Below are positions 42,890 to 53,949 of a DNA stretch of 64,000 nucleotides, one piece after another. How positions within the stretch are numbered: the stretch's first letter is position 1; every line of letters starts with the position of its first letter. The DNA is from Heterohyrax brucei (lineage: Eukaryota; Chordata; Mammalia; Hyracoidea; Procaviidae). The stretch covers positions 20,123,431-20,187,430 of the forward strand of contig CM053146.1 in NCBI GenBank assembly GCA_028571685.1, read 5' to 3'. Position numbers and translations under genes: made by a program. Below the pieces are notes generated by a model. That model saw only the letters and a program-made list of their open reading frames with translations, searched no databases and was not told the DNA's origin.

Positions 42890-43345
42890 CTAGGCTGTTT
42901 TGACTACTGTGGCAGTGAAATAGGTCCTATGGCCGGGTAATGTGAGGCCTCTCACTGTGTTCCTCTTCTTCAATGATGCTATGCTTATGCGAGATTTCTT
43001 CCCTTTCCAAACAAAATTGGTGATTTGCTTCTCCATCTCATTAAAAAGAAAAAACACTGGAATTTGTGTTGGAATTGTGTTGTATAAGTAGATCGGTTTG
43101 GGTAAAATATACATTTTCACAATGTTAGGTCTACCTATCCATGAGCAAGGTAGTTTTGTCCATTTGTGTAAGTCTCTTTTGCTTTCTTGCAGTAAGGTCT
43201 TGTAGTTTGCTCTGGATAGGTCTCCTATTTCTCTAGTTAGATTTATTCCTAGGTATTTTATCTTCTTGGCGATATAGTAAACGGTATTGATTTGGTGATT
43301 TCTTCTTTGATGATCTCTTTGCTGATGAAAAGGAATCCTACTCAC
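42890..43345 (-). pseudogene. L1-B ORF2, post-RT segment
   Basis: A 151-codon open block with IKYLGINLTREIGDL, WIGRPNIVKMYILPKPIYLY and FVWKGKKSRIS, the thumb/post-RT region of L1 ORF2. It is bounded by frame breaks on both sides. Confidence 0.85.
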
Positions 43346-44204
43346 TTACTTATGTTTATCTTATATCCTGATACTTGGCTGAACTCTTCTATTAGTTCCA
43401 GTAGTTTACTTATGGATTCTTTAGGATTCTCTGCATATACAATCAAGTCATCTGCAAACAGGGGGATTTTTATTTCTTTGCCAATGCAAATGTTCTTTAT
43501 TTCTTTGTCTCATCCAGTTGCTCTGGCTAGAACCTCTAGCACAATGTGGAATAGAAGTGGTGAGAGTGGACATCCTTGTTTAGTTCCTGTTCTCAAGGAG
43601 AATTCTTTCAGTCTCTCTCCATTTAGGATGAGGAAGGCAGTTGATGGTGCATAGATGCCCCTTATTGCATTGAGGAATTTCCCCTGTATTCGTATTTTGC
43701 TGAGAGTTTTCAACATGAATGGGTGTTGGACTCTGTCAATTACCTTTTCTGCATCAATTGACAAAATTAGGTGATTCTTATCCTTTCCCCAGGCTTGCAT
43801 CCCTGGTATGAATCCAGCTTGGTGATGATGAATTATTTTGTTGATATGTTGTGAATTCTGTTGGCTAGGATTTTGTTGAAGATTTTTGCATCCAGGTTCA
43901 TGCATGGTATCGGTCTGTATTTTCTTTTCTTTGTGGAATCTTCCCCTGGCTTTGGTATTAGGGTTGTTCTTGCTTCATAGAATGAATTTGGGAGTATTCC
44001 ATCCTTTTCTATGCTATGAAATAGCCTCATTATTATTGGAGCTAATGTCTCTCTAAAAGTTTGGTAGAATTCTCTGGTGAAGCCATCTGTGCCATGGCTT
44101 CTTTTGGTTGGTAGTTCTTTGATTACTTTTTCAATTTCTTCCTTTATGGTGGGTTTATTAAGTTGTTCTACTTCTCCTTGTGATAATTTTGGTAGGTGAT
44201 ACAA
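43346..44204 (-). pseudogene. L1-B ORF2 reverse transcriptase segment
   Basis: Two overlapping frames (43510-43905, 43833-44204). Upstream block [20 protein letters not shown], then [34 protein letters not shown] and, in another frame near 43440-43460, [12 protein letters not shown] with the catalytic FADD intact. An apparent frameshift near 43860 and stops elsewhere rule out a working RT. Confidence 0.88.
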
Positions 44205-44490
44205 ATCTAGAAATTTGTCTATTTCCTCTTAAGTTTTCCAATCTGTTAGAGATAGGTCTTTCATAGTATTCTGTTATGGTTCTTTTGATTTCAGTTGGGT
44301 CTGTTGTGATATCTCCCATCTCATTTTTCATTCGGGTTATTTGTTTCCTTTTCTGTTTTTCTTTTGTGAGTTTAGCCAGTGGTTTATCAGTTTTGTTGAT
44401 CTTTTCAAAGAACCAGCTTTTGGTTTTGTTAATTTTTTCAGTTGTTCTTGTCTTCTCTGACTTGTTTAGTTCTGCTCTAATCTTTATCAT
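44158..44490 (-). pseudogene. L1-B ORF2 linker segment
   Basis: ORF block [20 protein letters not shown] and [20 protein letters not shown], the helical linker between endonuclease and RT. Confidence 0.82.
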
Positions 44491-44833
44491 CCATTTTCTT
44501 CTGGTGCCTGAGAGGTTCCTCTGTTGCTCTCTTTCTACTTGTTCAAGCTGTAGGGATAATTCTTTGGTTAGGGTCCTTTCTTCATTCCAGGTGTGTGCAT
44601 TTATAGAGGTAAATTAACCTCTGAGTACTACTTTGGTTATATCCCATAAGTTCTCATAGGACGTTTTTTCATTCTCATTTGATTCTATAAATTTCTTTAT
44701 TTTGCCTTTGATTTCTTCTGTAAGCCACAGAGTTTTGAGCAAGGGGTTGTTCAGTCTCCATGAGTTCAGATTTCTACCTGTTTTTTATGCTATTGGTTTC
44801 AACTTTTATGGCTTTATCACCTGAGAAGATGCT

Positions 44834-45112
44834 TTACAATGATTCAGTGGTTTGGATTTTGTTGAGACTTGCTTTATGTGCTAATACATGGTCTGCTCTG
44901 GAACATGTTCCATGGGCTTTGAAGAAGAAGTACTTATCTGTTGATGAGCAAAAAGTTCTGTATAGATTGACAATGTCTGGTTGTTTAATTGTCACAATAA
45001 GATCTTCTATATCTTGCATACTGAGTATTTTTCTGGATGATCTGTCCACTGCTGAAAGTGGAGAGTTGAAGTCTCCAGCTATTATTGTGGAGTAATCTAC
45101 CTCATTTTTCAA
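44834..45112 (-). pseudogene. L1-B ORF2 endonuclease C-terminal segment
   Basis: Reads DYSTIIAGDFNSPLSAVDRS, then NLYRTFCSSTDKYFFFKAHG and CSRADHVLAHKASL. DH in the last block corresponds to the catalytic Asp-His of the APE-like fold; GDFN carries another active-site Asp/Asn. The N-terminal half is lost by truncation. Confidence 0.85.
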
Positions 45113-45230
45113 TGTTGTCTGTTTGTTTGATGTATTTGGATGCTCTGTTATTATGTGCCTAGATATTTAATATTGTTATGTCCTGCTTATGTATTCAACT
45201 TTTCAGCAATAAATAGTGACCATCCTTGAT

Positions 45231-45862
45231 GGGAATTTTTATTATTATTATTACTTTTTCAATCTCTTCTCTTGCTATGGGTCTGTTCAGGTTTTTTATG
45301 TCAATTTTTGTTAGTTTAGGTAAGTAGCGTATTTCTAGAAATTTGACCATTTCCTCTAGCTTTTAAAATTTATTAGAGTAAACTTTTTCATAGAATTCTG
45401 TTATGATCCTTTTAATTTTAGTTAGGTCTGTTGTAATGTCCCCCATTTCATTTCTTGTTTGGGTCATTTGTGTCTTCCATTTTTTTCTGACAAAGTTTGA
45501 CATGGTTTGTTGATTTTGTTCATTGTTTCCAAGAACCAACTTTTGGTTTTGTTGATTCTCTTTATTGTTTTTCTATTCTCTATTTCATTTATTTCCATTC
45601 TGATTATTTCCTTTATTCTGGTGGTTGTGGTCTTCTCTTGCTGTTCTCTGTTTGTTGGAGTTGTATAGCTAATGTTTTGATTTTTTCTCTTTTTTGATGT
45701 ACTTCTGTTGCTATAAACTGACACTTGAACACTACCTTTCCTGTGTCCCAAAGGTTTTCGTATGGTGTGTTTTCATTGTTTGATTTTAGGACTCTTTTTA
45801 GTTCATCTTTGATTTCCTTATTAACCAGTGGTTTTTAAGCAAGCTCTTATTCCGTTTCTGTG
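45231..45862 (-). mobile_element. L1-A continuation, ORF2 linker
   Basis: After L1-B the words of L1-A resume. The 45464-45751 frame gives NISYTTPTNREQQEKTTTTR and WFLETMNKINKPCQTL, the ORF2 linker. It ends where L1-D starts. Confidence 0.78.
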
Positions 45863-45864
45863 TT

Positions 45865-48588
45865 TCTTTTTTAAATATTTTATTGCTTTAAGTAATAGTT
45901 TACAGTCCAAATCAAACCCCGCACACTTAACACTGTGCAACTCTTACTGCTCTCACTCCCTACCCCCGTGACAGCACAGTGCTCCATATGGAGGACATGA
46001 TGGACACTTCCCATATCCATTCAAACAACCACTGTGCCCCTCCACCCTCACATCTCACCTTCAGACAACAGCTGCTCGGAGGTTCTCATGTATATATTTA
46101 AGCCAAGAAGTACATTCTTCATCAGGATCATTCCGTGTCTTATAGTCCAGCCCAATCTTTTTCAAAAGATTTGGCTTCAGTACTGATTTCATCTCTGGGC
46201 TAATGGAGAGTCTGAGACCATGCTCTCAAGGGACCCTCCAGTCTGACAGACCATCAGGTATGGTCTTTCATACAGTTCTAGTTCTGCAAACTCACTTTTC
46301 TCCCACTACATTAGGGACTTTACATGAATATCCCTCTCACCCCCTACTCACTTTTGTAACCATAAAAGATTATTTTACTCTGTGTTTAAACCTTTTCTAA
46401 AGTCCTTATAATAGTGGTCTCCCATGATATTTATCCTTTGACAGCTGAGTAAGTTCACTCAGCATAATGTCTCCCAGATGACTGCAGGTTATGTTTCCTA
46501 AGATCATCATTATTCTTTATCATTATACGGTATTCCATTGTGTAAATATACCATAGTTTACTTATCCACTCATCTGTTGATGGGCACCTAGATTGATTCC
46601 ACCTTTCGGCTATTGTGGACAGTGCTGCAATAAGCATTGGTTTGCATATATATCTGTTCAAGTGACAGCTGTTATGTCTCCAAGATATATTCCAAGAAGT
46701 GGGATTGCTGGATTGTATGGTATTTCTATTTCCAGCTTTTTAAGAAAGTGCTAGATTGATTTCCATAGCGCTTGTACCATTTTTATATTCCCACCACAGT
46801 GTAAGAGTTCCAGTCTCTCTACAGCCTTTCCAACATTTATTATTTTGTGGTTTTTGAATTAATACCAGCCTTACTGGGGTGAGATGTTATCTCATTGTAG
46901 TTTTGATTTAGATTTCTCTTCTGGCTAATGATCCTGAGAATTTCCTTATGTATCTGTTAACATCCTGGCTGTCTTCTTTGGGGAAGTGCCTGTTCACATC
47001 CTTTGCCCATTGTTTAATTGGATTATTTGTCTTTTTCTTGTTGAGGTTTTGCAGTACCTTCTAGATTATAGAGATTAGACAACAACTGGATTTGTGATAG
47101 CCCAAAATTCTTTCACAGTTTGTGGGTAGCTTTTACTCTTTTGGTGAAGTGTTTGGAATAGTGTAAGTGTTTGATTTTTAGGAGTTCCCGGTTACTTATT
47201 TTCTCTTCTGGTATTTGTGTATTGTCGGTACTGTTCTGAAATCTGTTTATGCCATGTATTAGGGCTCCCAGTATTGTCCCTATTTTTTCTTCCATGGTCT
47301 GCATTGTTTGAGATTTTATATTTAGGTCTCTGATCCATTTAGGGTTAGGTTTTGTGCATGGTATAAGACTTAGCTATTTCAGTTTTTTGCAGATGGATAT
47401 CTAGTTATTCCAACACCATTTGTTAAAGAGACTGTCTTTTCCCCAACTTACAACCTGTGGATCTTTGTCAAAATACCAACTGCTCATAGGTGTTTGATGT
47501 TATGCCTGGATTTCCAGATCTGTTCTGTTTATCTATGTAACTGTTTTTTTTTTTTTACCAGTACTAGGATGTTTCCACTACCATGGCAGTGCAATAGGTT
47601 CTAAAGTAGACAATGTGAGGCCTCCTACTTTGTTCTTCTTTAGTAATGCTTTACGTATCCAGAGCTACTTCTCTTTTCATATGAATTTGGTGATCTGTTT
47701 CTCCATCTCATTACAAAATGGCACTAGAATTTGTAATGGTATTGCATTGTATCTAATAGGTCACTTTGGGTAGAACAGAAATTTGCACAATGTTGAATCT
47801 TCCTATCCATGAGCAAAGTAGGTTTCTCCACATATGTAGGTCTCTTTTGGTTTCTTGCAGCAGAATGTTGTAGTTTTCTCTTTAGGTCTTTTATGTCTCT
47901 GTTTTAACTTACTCCTAGGTATTTTATCTTCTTGGGGGCTAATGTAAATGGTATTGATTGGTGATTTCCTTTTTGATCATCTATTTGTTGGTGTAAAAGA
48001 ATCCAACTAATTTATGTAAGTTTGTCATATATCATGATACTTTGCTGAACTCTTCTATTAGTTCCAGTAGTTTTTGTGTGTGTATATTCATTAGCGTTTT
48101 CTGGGTATAAGATTGTGCCATCTACAAATAAAGATATTTTTGCTTCTTCCTTACCAATTTGGGTGATCTTTATTTCTTTATCTTGCCTGTGAGCATCCTT
48201 GTTTGGTTCCTGTTCCCAAAGGGAATGCTTTCAGACCTACTCCATTTGTTGACTGTTGGCTTTGTGTAGATAGGCATTATTATGTTCAGGAATTTCCCTT
48301 CTATTCCTATTGTGCTGAGTTTTTAACATAAATTAGCTGTCAAGCTTTGTCAAATGCCTTTTCTGCATCCATTGATAAAATCAAGTGGTTCTTTCTTCAT
48401 TTATTACCTTAACTGGTTTTCTAATATTGAACCATTCCTGCATCCCTACTGTGAATCCCGCTTGGTCATGAGTATTTTTTTGATACGTTATTGAATTCTA
48501 TTGGCTAGAATTTTGTTGAAGATTTTTGCATCAAAGCTCATGAGAGATATTGGTCTATAATTTTCTTTTTTTGTGCTATCTTTACCTG
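45865..48588 (-). mobile_element. L1-D, 3' UTR and ORF2, left part
   Basis: Begins with a T-rich run and an L1 3' UTR (45880-46400), then ORF2 backwards: TIAERWNQSRCPSTDEWISK at 46455-46661, KISNRELLKIKHLHYSKHF at 47113-47304, then RT-region sequence to 48588. It is interrupted by a MaLR-like LTR and resumes at 49161. Confidence 0.83.
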
Positions 48589-49155
48589 TGTTGTGGATTG
48601 AATTGTGTCCCCCCACCCCCTAAAAAATGTGTATAGTCATTTGGCTTGGCCATCATTCCCAATATTTGGTAATTTTCCTATGCTGTAATTACTAATCTCT
48701 GCCTGTGACTAATAGATTGGATGATTATGTTAAAAAAGTGTTAAGGTAGAACTGCAACACCCTTGCTAAGGAAGTTCCCCTGGAATGTGGCTTGTACCAC
48801 CTTTTATCCTTTAAAAATAGATTTTAAAAAAGAGATAAAAAAAGAGTTAAAACAAAAGAGATTAAAACAAGGGAAGCAAATTAAGAGTTGGGGACTTTAT
48901 ACCATCAAGAAAGCAGCACTGGGAGCAGAGAATATCCTTCAGACCTAAGGCTCCTGCACCACCATGCTTCCTGATCAGAGACTGATGCAACACAAAAGAT
49001 GTTCCTCTAGAGCCAACAGAGGGAAATCCTTTCCCTGGAGTGGGTGGCCTGAATTTGGACTTGTAACCTACTGGACTGTGTAAGAATAAACTTTTATTTT
49101 TTAAGGGCTTCTACTTGTAGTATTTCTGTTAAAGCAGTACCAGATGACTAAAACA
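48589..49155 (+). mobile_element. MaLR-like solo LTR, copy 4, with 5 bp duplication
   Basis: Starts TGTTGTGGATTGAATTGTGT and ends CAGATGACTAAAACA, with TG..CA termini. The flanking 5-mers are identical (ACCTG at 48584-48588 and 49156-49160), and L1-D reads continuously once the LTR and one ACCTG are removed. This sets the exact family ends and shows that the element integrates with 5 bp duplications. Confidence 0.93.
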
Positions 49156-49160
49156 ACCTG

Positions 49161-50390
49161 GTTGGTACCAGGGTTGTACTGGCTTCACAGAATGAATCTG
49201 AGAGTATTCCATCCTTTTCTGTGCTCTGGAATACCTTTAGTAATAGTGGTGTTAACTCTTCTCTAAAAGTTTGGTAGAATTCTCCATTGAAGTTGTCAGG
49301 GCCAGAGATTTTTTTAGTTGAGAGTGTTTTAATTACTTTTCCAATCTCTTCTTTTGTTATGAGTTTATTTATTTGTTCTATTTCCTTTTGTACTAGTTTG
49401 GGTAGGTGATATGCTTCTAAAGATTTTTCCATTTCCTCTAGTTTTTTAACTTACTAGAATACAATTTTTCATAGTATTTTGTTGTGATTCTTTTCATTTC
49501 AGTTGGGTCTGTTGGGATATCACTCATGTAATTTCTTGTTCAAGCTATTTGCCTCATCATATTTTTCTTTTTTCATTTTGGCCAATGATTTATCCATTTT
49601 GTTGATCTTAAAAAAATAAAAAACCACAACTTTTGGTCTTGTTAACTCTTTCAATCAGTTTCCTATTCTCTATTTCATTTAGTTCTTCTCTAATTGTTAC
49701 TATTTGTTTTCTCCTGGTTCCCAAGGAGTACTTTTGCTGCTCTCTTTCTGCTTGTTCAGGTTTTAGAATTCCTTGATTTGGGTTCTTTCTCCTGGCATGT
49801 GTGCATTTCTTGAGATAAACCGACCTCTGAGAACTGTTTTTGGTGTGTATTTTTGGTAGGATGTGTCTTCATTCTTATTTGATTCAGTGGATTTCTTTAT
49901 TCCATCTTTGATTTTTTTTTTTTATAATCCAGTCATGTTTGAGCCAAGCATTTGTTGTTCAGTTTCCATGTGTTTGATTGTTTTCTTTCTTTCTTTTTTT
50001 CTGTTACTGACTTCTACTTTTTCGGCTTATGTTCTGAAAAGATACTTTGTAGTATTTCAATACTTTGAATTTTGTTAAGGATTGCCTTGTGGCCTATTAT
50101 GTGGTCAGTTTCTTTCCTGTTGTTGGGTGAAGTATCCTATATATGTCTATAGGTCAAGTTGGTTGATTGTGGCATGTAAATCTTCTGTGTCTTTATTGAG
50201 CACTTTTTTTTGGTTTGTTTGGTTTTGTTTTTTGGTGTTCTTTCCTTCTCTTAAAGTGATGTGTTAAAGTTTCCTCCTATTATTGTGGAACTGTCTATTT
50301 CTGTTTTTAGTGCAGTTAGTGCATGTTTGGAGTGTTTTGGAGTTCTGTTGCGTCTGTAGTTTCCACGTATTTGATCTTCTTTTTCTGTTG
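49161..50390 (-). mobile_element. L1-D, right part (RT to endonuclease)
   Basis: 49148-49432 frame: ITKEEIGKVIKTLSTKKISG and [20 protein letters not shown] (RT upstream block). Linker and endonuclease-region sequence continue to about 50390, ending after CTCCTATTATTGTGGAACTG (the GDFN-type region). The other frames here are shadows. Confidence 0.8.
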
Positions 50391-50394
50391 CTCC

Positions 50395-50659
50395 TGTCTG
50401 TTCCCTGTTCTTAGCCTGTTTTTAAATTGGATTGTTTGTCTTTTTGTTGTTAAGGTTTTTTTATATGTTTTAGAAATTAGACCTTTATTGAATAAGTCAT
50501 TATCAAAGATTTTTTTCCCAGTACATAGGTTGCCATCTTACTCTTTTGATAAACTTAAGTATTTAATTTTATAAGATCCCAGCTATCTAATTTGTCTTCT
50601 GTTGTTTGTTCATTTATACTTGTGTTTGCTAATTTATTTTAAAAAATTAGACCCTATAG
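50395..50659 (-). mobile_element. L1-E, left part
   Basis: TTTTTAAATTGGATTGTTTG and TAGAAATTAGACCTTTATTG: the region 3' of the ORF2 core of an older L1. It is interrupted by a LTR. Confidence 0.72.
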
Positions 50660-51120
50660 TGTCTTAGTCATCTGGTACTACCAAAACAGAAATACCGCAG
50701 TCCAGTAGGCTACAAGTCCAAATTCAGAGCATCAGCTCTAGGAGGAAGCTTTCTCTGTTGGCTCCAGAGGAAGCTCCTTTTCATCAGCCTTTCCCTGAAC
50801 TGGGACCTTCTAAAGTACGGGGACCCTGTATCCTTTCCAAAGGGCGTACTGTGCCCCCAGCACTGCTTCTTTCTCGATGGTATCATGTCACCAGCTCTCT
50901 GCTTGCTTTCCTTTTCTTTATATCCTAACAGGCTGCCTCAAGGAATAATACAACCTTGCACACTGAGTCCTGCCTCATCAACACAACTACCACCCAGCTG
51001 GTCTCAGGAACACCACAGAGGGAGCGTTTATATATGGAAGAATATCACATAATACCAGAAATCATGGTCTAGCCATGTTGCTGCAGATTTTTGGGGGGTT
51101 ACACAATGCAATCCATGACA
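50660..51120 (-). mobile_element. MaLR-like solo LTR, copy 5
   Basis: Antisense: TGTCTTAGTCATCTGGTACT at its left, CCAGTAGGCTACAAGTCCAA, CCTGCCTCATCAACACAACT, ending ATGCAATCCATGACA. L1-E resumes directly after. Confidence 0.87.
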
Positions 51121-52438
51121 CTTATTTCTGTGCTTATATTACCTTCTAGAAACCTTGTAGTTTTAGCTTGAACATTTAGGTCTTTGGTATGTTTTGAAGT
51201 AATTTTTGTGTGTGGTGTGAGGTAAGAATCTTGTTTCATTTTTCTGCAAACAGATATACGGTTTTGCCAGCAACATGTGTTAAACAAATGAGCTCTTCTT
51301 TGCTGAATGGACTTTAACTCCTTGCCTATAATTAGCTGTCCATAGATAGATGCATTTACTTCTGGGCTTTCAATTCTATTTGATTGGCCTATGTGTCTGT
51401 CACTGAGCCAGTGTCAAGCTGTTTTGGTTACTCTTGCTGTATGGTGTGTTTCCAGATCAGGAAATGTAAGGCTTCCTACTTCATTCTTCGATATTGCTAT
51501 TCGGGGCCTCTCTCCTTTTCACATACAATTGAATATTAGTTTTTATATTTCATTAAAGAATGTTGTTGGGATTTGGATCAAGGTAGAATTATAGCTATAA
51601 GTCACTTTGGGTAGCATTGACAGTTCCACAATCTTCTTTCTGTCAGTTCATGACACAGGATGCTCTTCCATTCATCAGGTCACTCCTAGCCTCTTGCAGT
51701 ACTGTTTTATAATTTTCATTGCCTAGGTCTTTTACATCCCTGATTAGGGTTACTTATAGATATTTCTATCCTTTGGGGGACTATTGTGAATGGCATTGTT
51801 TTCTTGATGTCCTTTTAAGAGTTCTCTTTTTAGCATAGCGTAACCTGACTGGTTTTTGCGTAACCTGAGTGTAGAGTAACAAGACTGCCACTTTGCTGAA
51901 CACTTCTATTAAATTCGGTAGTTTTCTTGTACAAGCCCTGGGATTCTCTATGTATAGGATTATGTCATCTGTAAATAGAAAGTTTTATTTCTTCCTTTCC
52001 AATTTGAATACCATTTATTTCCCTTTTTTTGCCTTATTATTCTGGCTGGGGCTTCCAGTACAATATCAAACAGAGTGGTGATACTGGGCATCTTTGTTCC
52101 CATTGTAGAGGATAAGGGTCTTAGTCTCTTTCCATTGAAAATAATGTTGGCTATTGATTTTCCATATATGCCCTTAATTATATTAAAGAATTTCCTTTCT
52201 ATTCCTATTTTTTGTGAGTATTTTTACCAGGAAAGTTATTGAATTTTATCAAATGTCTTTTTCTGTTTTTTTTTTTTTTTTTGCATCAGTTGAGACAATT
52301 ATGTGATTGTTTTCCTTTGTTTCATTTATGTGGTAAATTACATTGATTTTCTAGCTTTGAATCATCCTTGCATTTCTGATATGAATCTCACTTGATCACA
52401 GTGTATGATTTTCTTAACATGTCATTGAATTCTGTTGG
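51121..52438 (-). mobile_element. L1-E, middle part
   Basis: 51099-51287 frame: CCWQNRISVCRKMKQDSYLT then ISTEIS (ORF2 post-RT). RT-region sequence continues to 52438. All frames are broken. Confidence 0.8.
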
Positions 52439-52953
52439 AGTCATGGATTGAATCATGTCTCCACAAAATGTGCATCAACATGGGCTAGGCCATAATCCCT
52501 AGTACTGTGTGATGATGCACTATTTTGTCATCTGTTGAGATTTTTCTGTGTGTCATAAACCCTGCCTCTGTGATGTTAATCACACAGGATTAGAGGCAGT
52601 TATGTCAATAAGGCAGGACTCAGTCTACAAGATTAGGTTGTGGTTTCAGTCAATGTCTTTTGATATATAAAAGAGAGAATTGAGCAGAGAGACAGGTGGC
52701 CCTCCTACCACCACAGAAGTGGTGACCTGGAATCACTTTGGACCCAGAGTTCCTGTGCAAAGAAGCTCCTAGGCCAGGCGGAGATTGATGCCAAGCACCT
52801 ACCTTCAAACCTGAGAGAGAGAGAAATTTTTTCCTGGGAGTTGGTATTCTGAATTCAGACTTTTAGCCTTTTAAGCTGTGAAGAAATAAATTTCTATTTG
52901 AAAGGCATTCCCTAGTGGTATTTCTATTATAGCTGCACTAGATAAGTAAGACA
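52439..52953 (+). mobile_element. MaLR-like solo LTR, copy 6
   Basis: TCATGGATTGAATCATGTCT, TGGGCTAGGCCATAATCCCT, ATATATAAAAGAGAGAATTG (TATA-like region), GAAGAAATAAATTTCTATTT, ending AGATAAGTAAGACA. L1-E words (GAATTCTGTTGG | GCTAGAATTTTG) join across it. Confidence 0.88.
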
Positions 52954-53239
52954 GCTAGAATTTTGTTGAGAATTTTTAAATTTATATTTATGAAAGACAT
53001 GGGTCTGTGATTTTCTTTCTTTTTCCTTTTTTTTTTTTTTTTGTGATGTCTATACCTGGCTTTGGTATCAGGGTGATCCTGGCTTCATAAAAGGAGTTAC
53101 AGAATATTCTTTCCTTTTCTGTGTTTTCAGAGTTTGAACAGGATTGGTGTCAACTCCTGTTTTAATGTTAAGTGGATGGACAGTTTTCAGACTCAAAAAG
53201 GCTCTGTTGGGGTCGAGTACCAGTTGCTTACAGTGAATG
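52954..53239 (-). mobile_element. L1-E, right end
   Basis: Continuation of RT-region sequence (CCTGGCTTTGGTATCAGGGT), ending at about 53239 where the LTR begins. Confidence 0.75.
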
Positions 53240-53749
53240 TGATGGTTAAGATTATGTGTCAACTTGATGAGACCATGATTTGCAATGGTTTGGTAAATAG
53301 TACATAATCATTCTCCATTTTGTTAGCTGATGTAAGCAGCCAATCAGCAGAAAGGGGAGTTTCCTTGAGGGTGTGGCCTGCATCCAACACATATTGATAT
53401 TCCGGCACAGCTCACTTTCTGTGGATTCTGCATCTGATTTGTCATCTTTTGACCTCCAGTTCTTGGGATGTGAGCAGCAGCCTGTCACACAACCTGCAGA
53501 TTTGGAATTCATCAGTGATTGAAGGCCTATGAGACAGCAGCGTGAAGTCTGATCTGCCTAATTAGAGTTTATCAGCCCCTGTAATCACTTAAGTCAGGAA
53601 AGCCCCCAGCCTGATGACTGACCCGTGAATTTGGGACTTGCCAGCCTGCACAATTGCATGACCCATTTCCTTGAAGTAAACCTATGTCTATGCATTTGTA
53701 TATGTATGTTTCACTAATTTTGCACCTCTAGAGAAGCCCACCTAAGATA
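53240..53749 (+). mobile_element. ERVL/MLT2-type solo LTR
   Basis: TGATGGTTAAGATTATGTGT start, TGAGGGTGTGGCCTGCATCC, TTTTGACCTCCAGTTCTTGG, CCATTTCCTTGAAGTAAACC, end GAGAAGCCCACCTAAGATA. Same landmarks as 17940-18490. Confidence 0.87.
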
Positions 53750-53949
53750 GTGCTGACAACTCAACAGTGTAGTAGTAAATTAATTTTTCTCCCAACCATC
53801 TCACTTTCCTGGTTCCTTATTCAATTGCCTATTAACAGTTCCCAAATGAGTCTCAAAGGGTCTAGTAAGCCTGGACTTCCTAAGAACTTGAATTCTATGT
53901 TCTTTTCCTACTCTCTTAATGTTCATGTATTATGGCTTTGATCAGAACA

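Larger units (their letters stand above)
40806..45230 (-). mobile_element. L1-B, ORF2 and 3' UTR, nested in L1-A
   Basis: The best preserved L1 in the window, about 4.4 kb. 3' UTR at about 40815-41700 (AGCTTTTAAGACCCCAGACG), then ORF2 backwards to the endonuclease C-terminal part. It is 5'-truncated at 45230. The L1-A frame of words around RT is interrupted exactly here, and GGGAATTATTTTT (40801) is matched by GGGAATTTTTATT (45231), a plausible target duplication. It carries several ORF blocks described separately. Confidence 0.85.

Noticed and set aside
43346-45112. Active L1-B
   Set aside because: FADD and an Asp-His pair survive, but frameshifts, stops and 5' truncation exclude activity.
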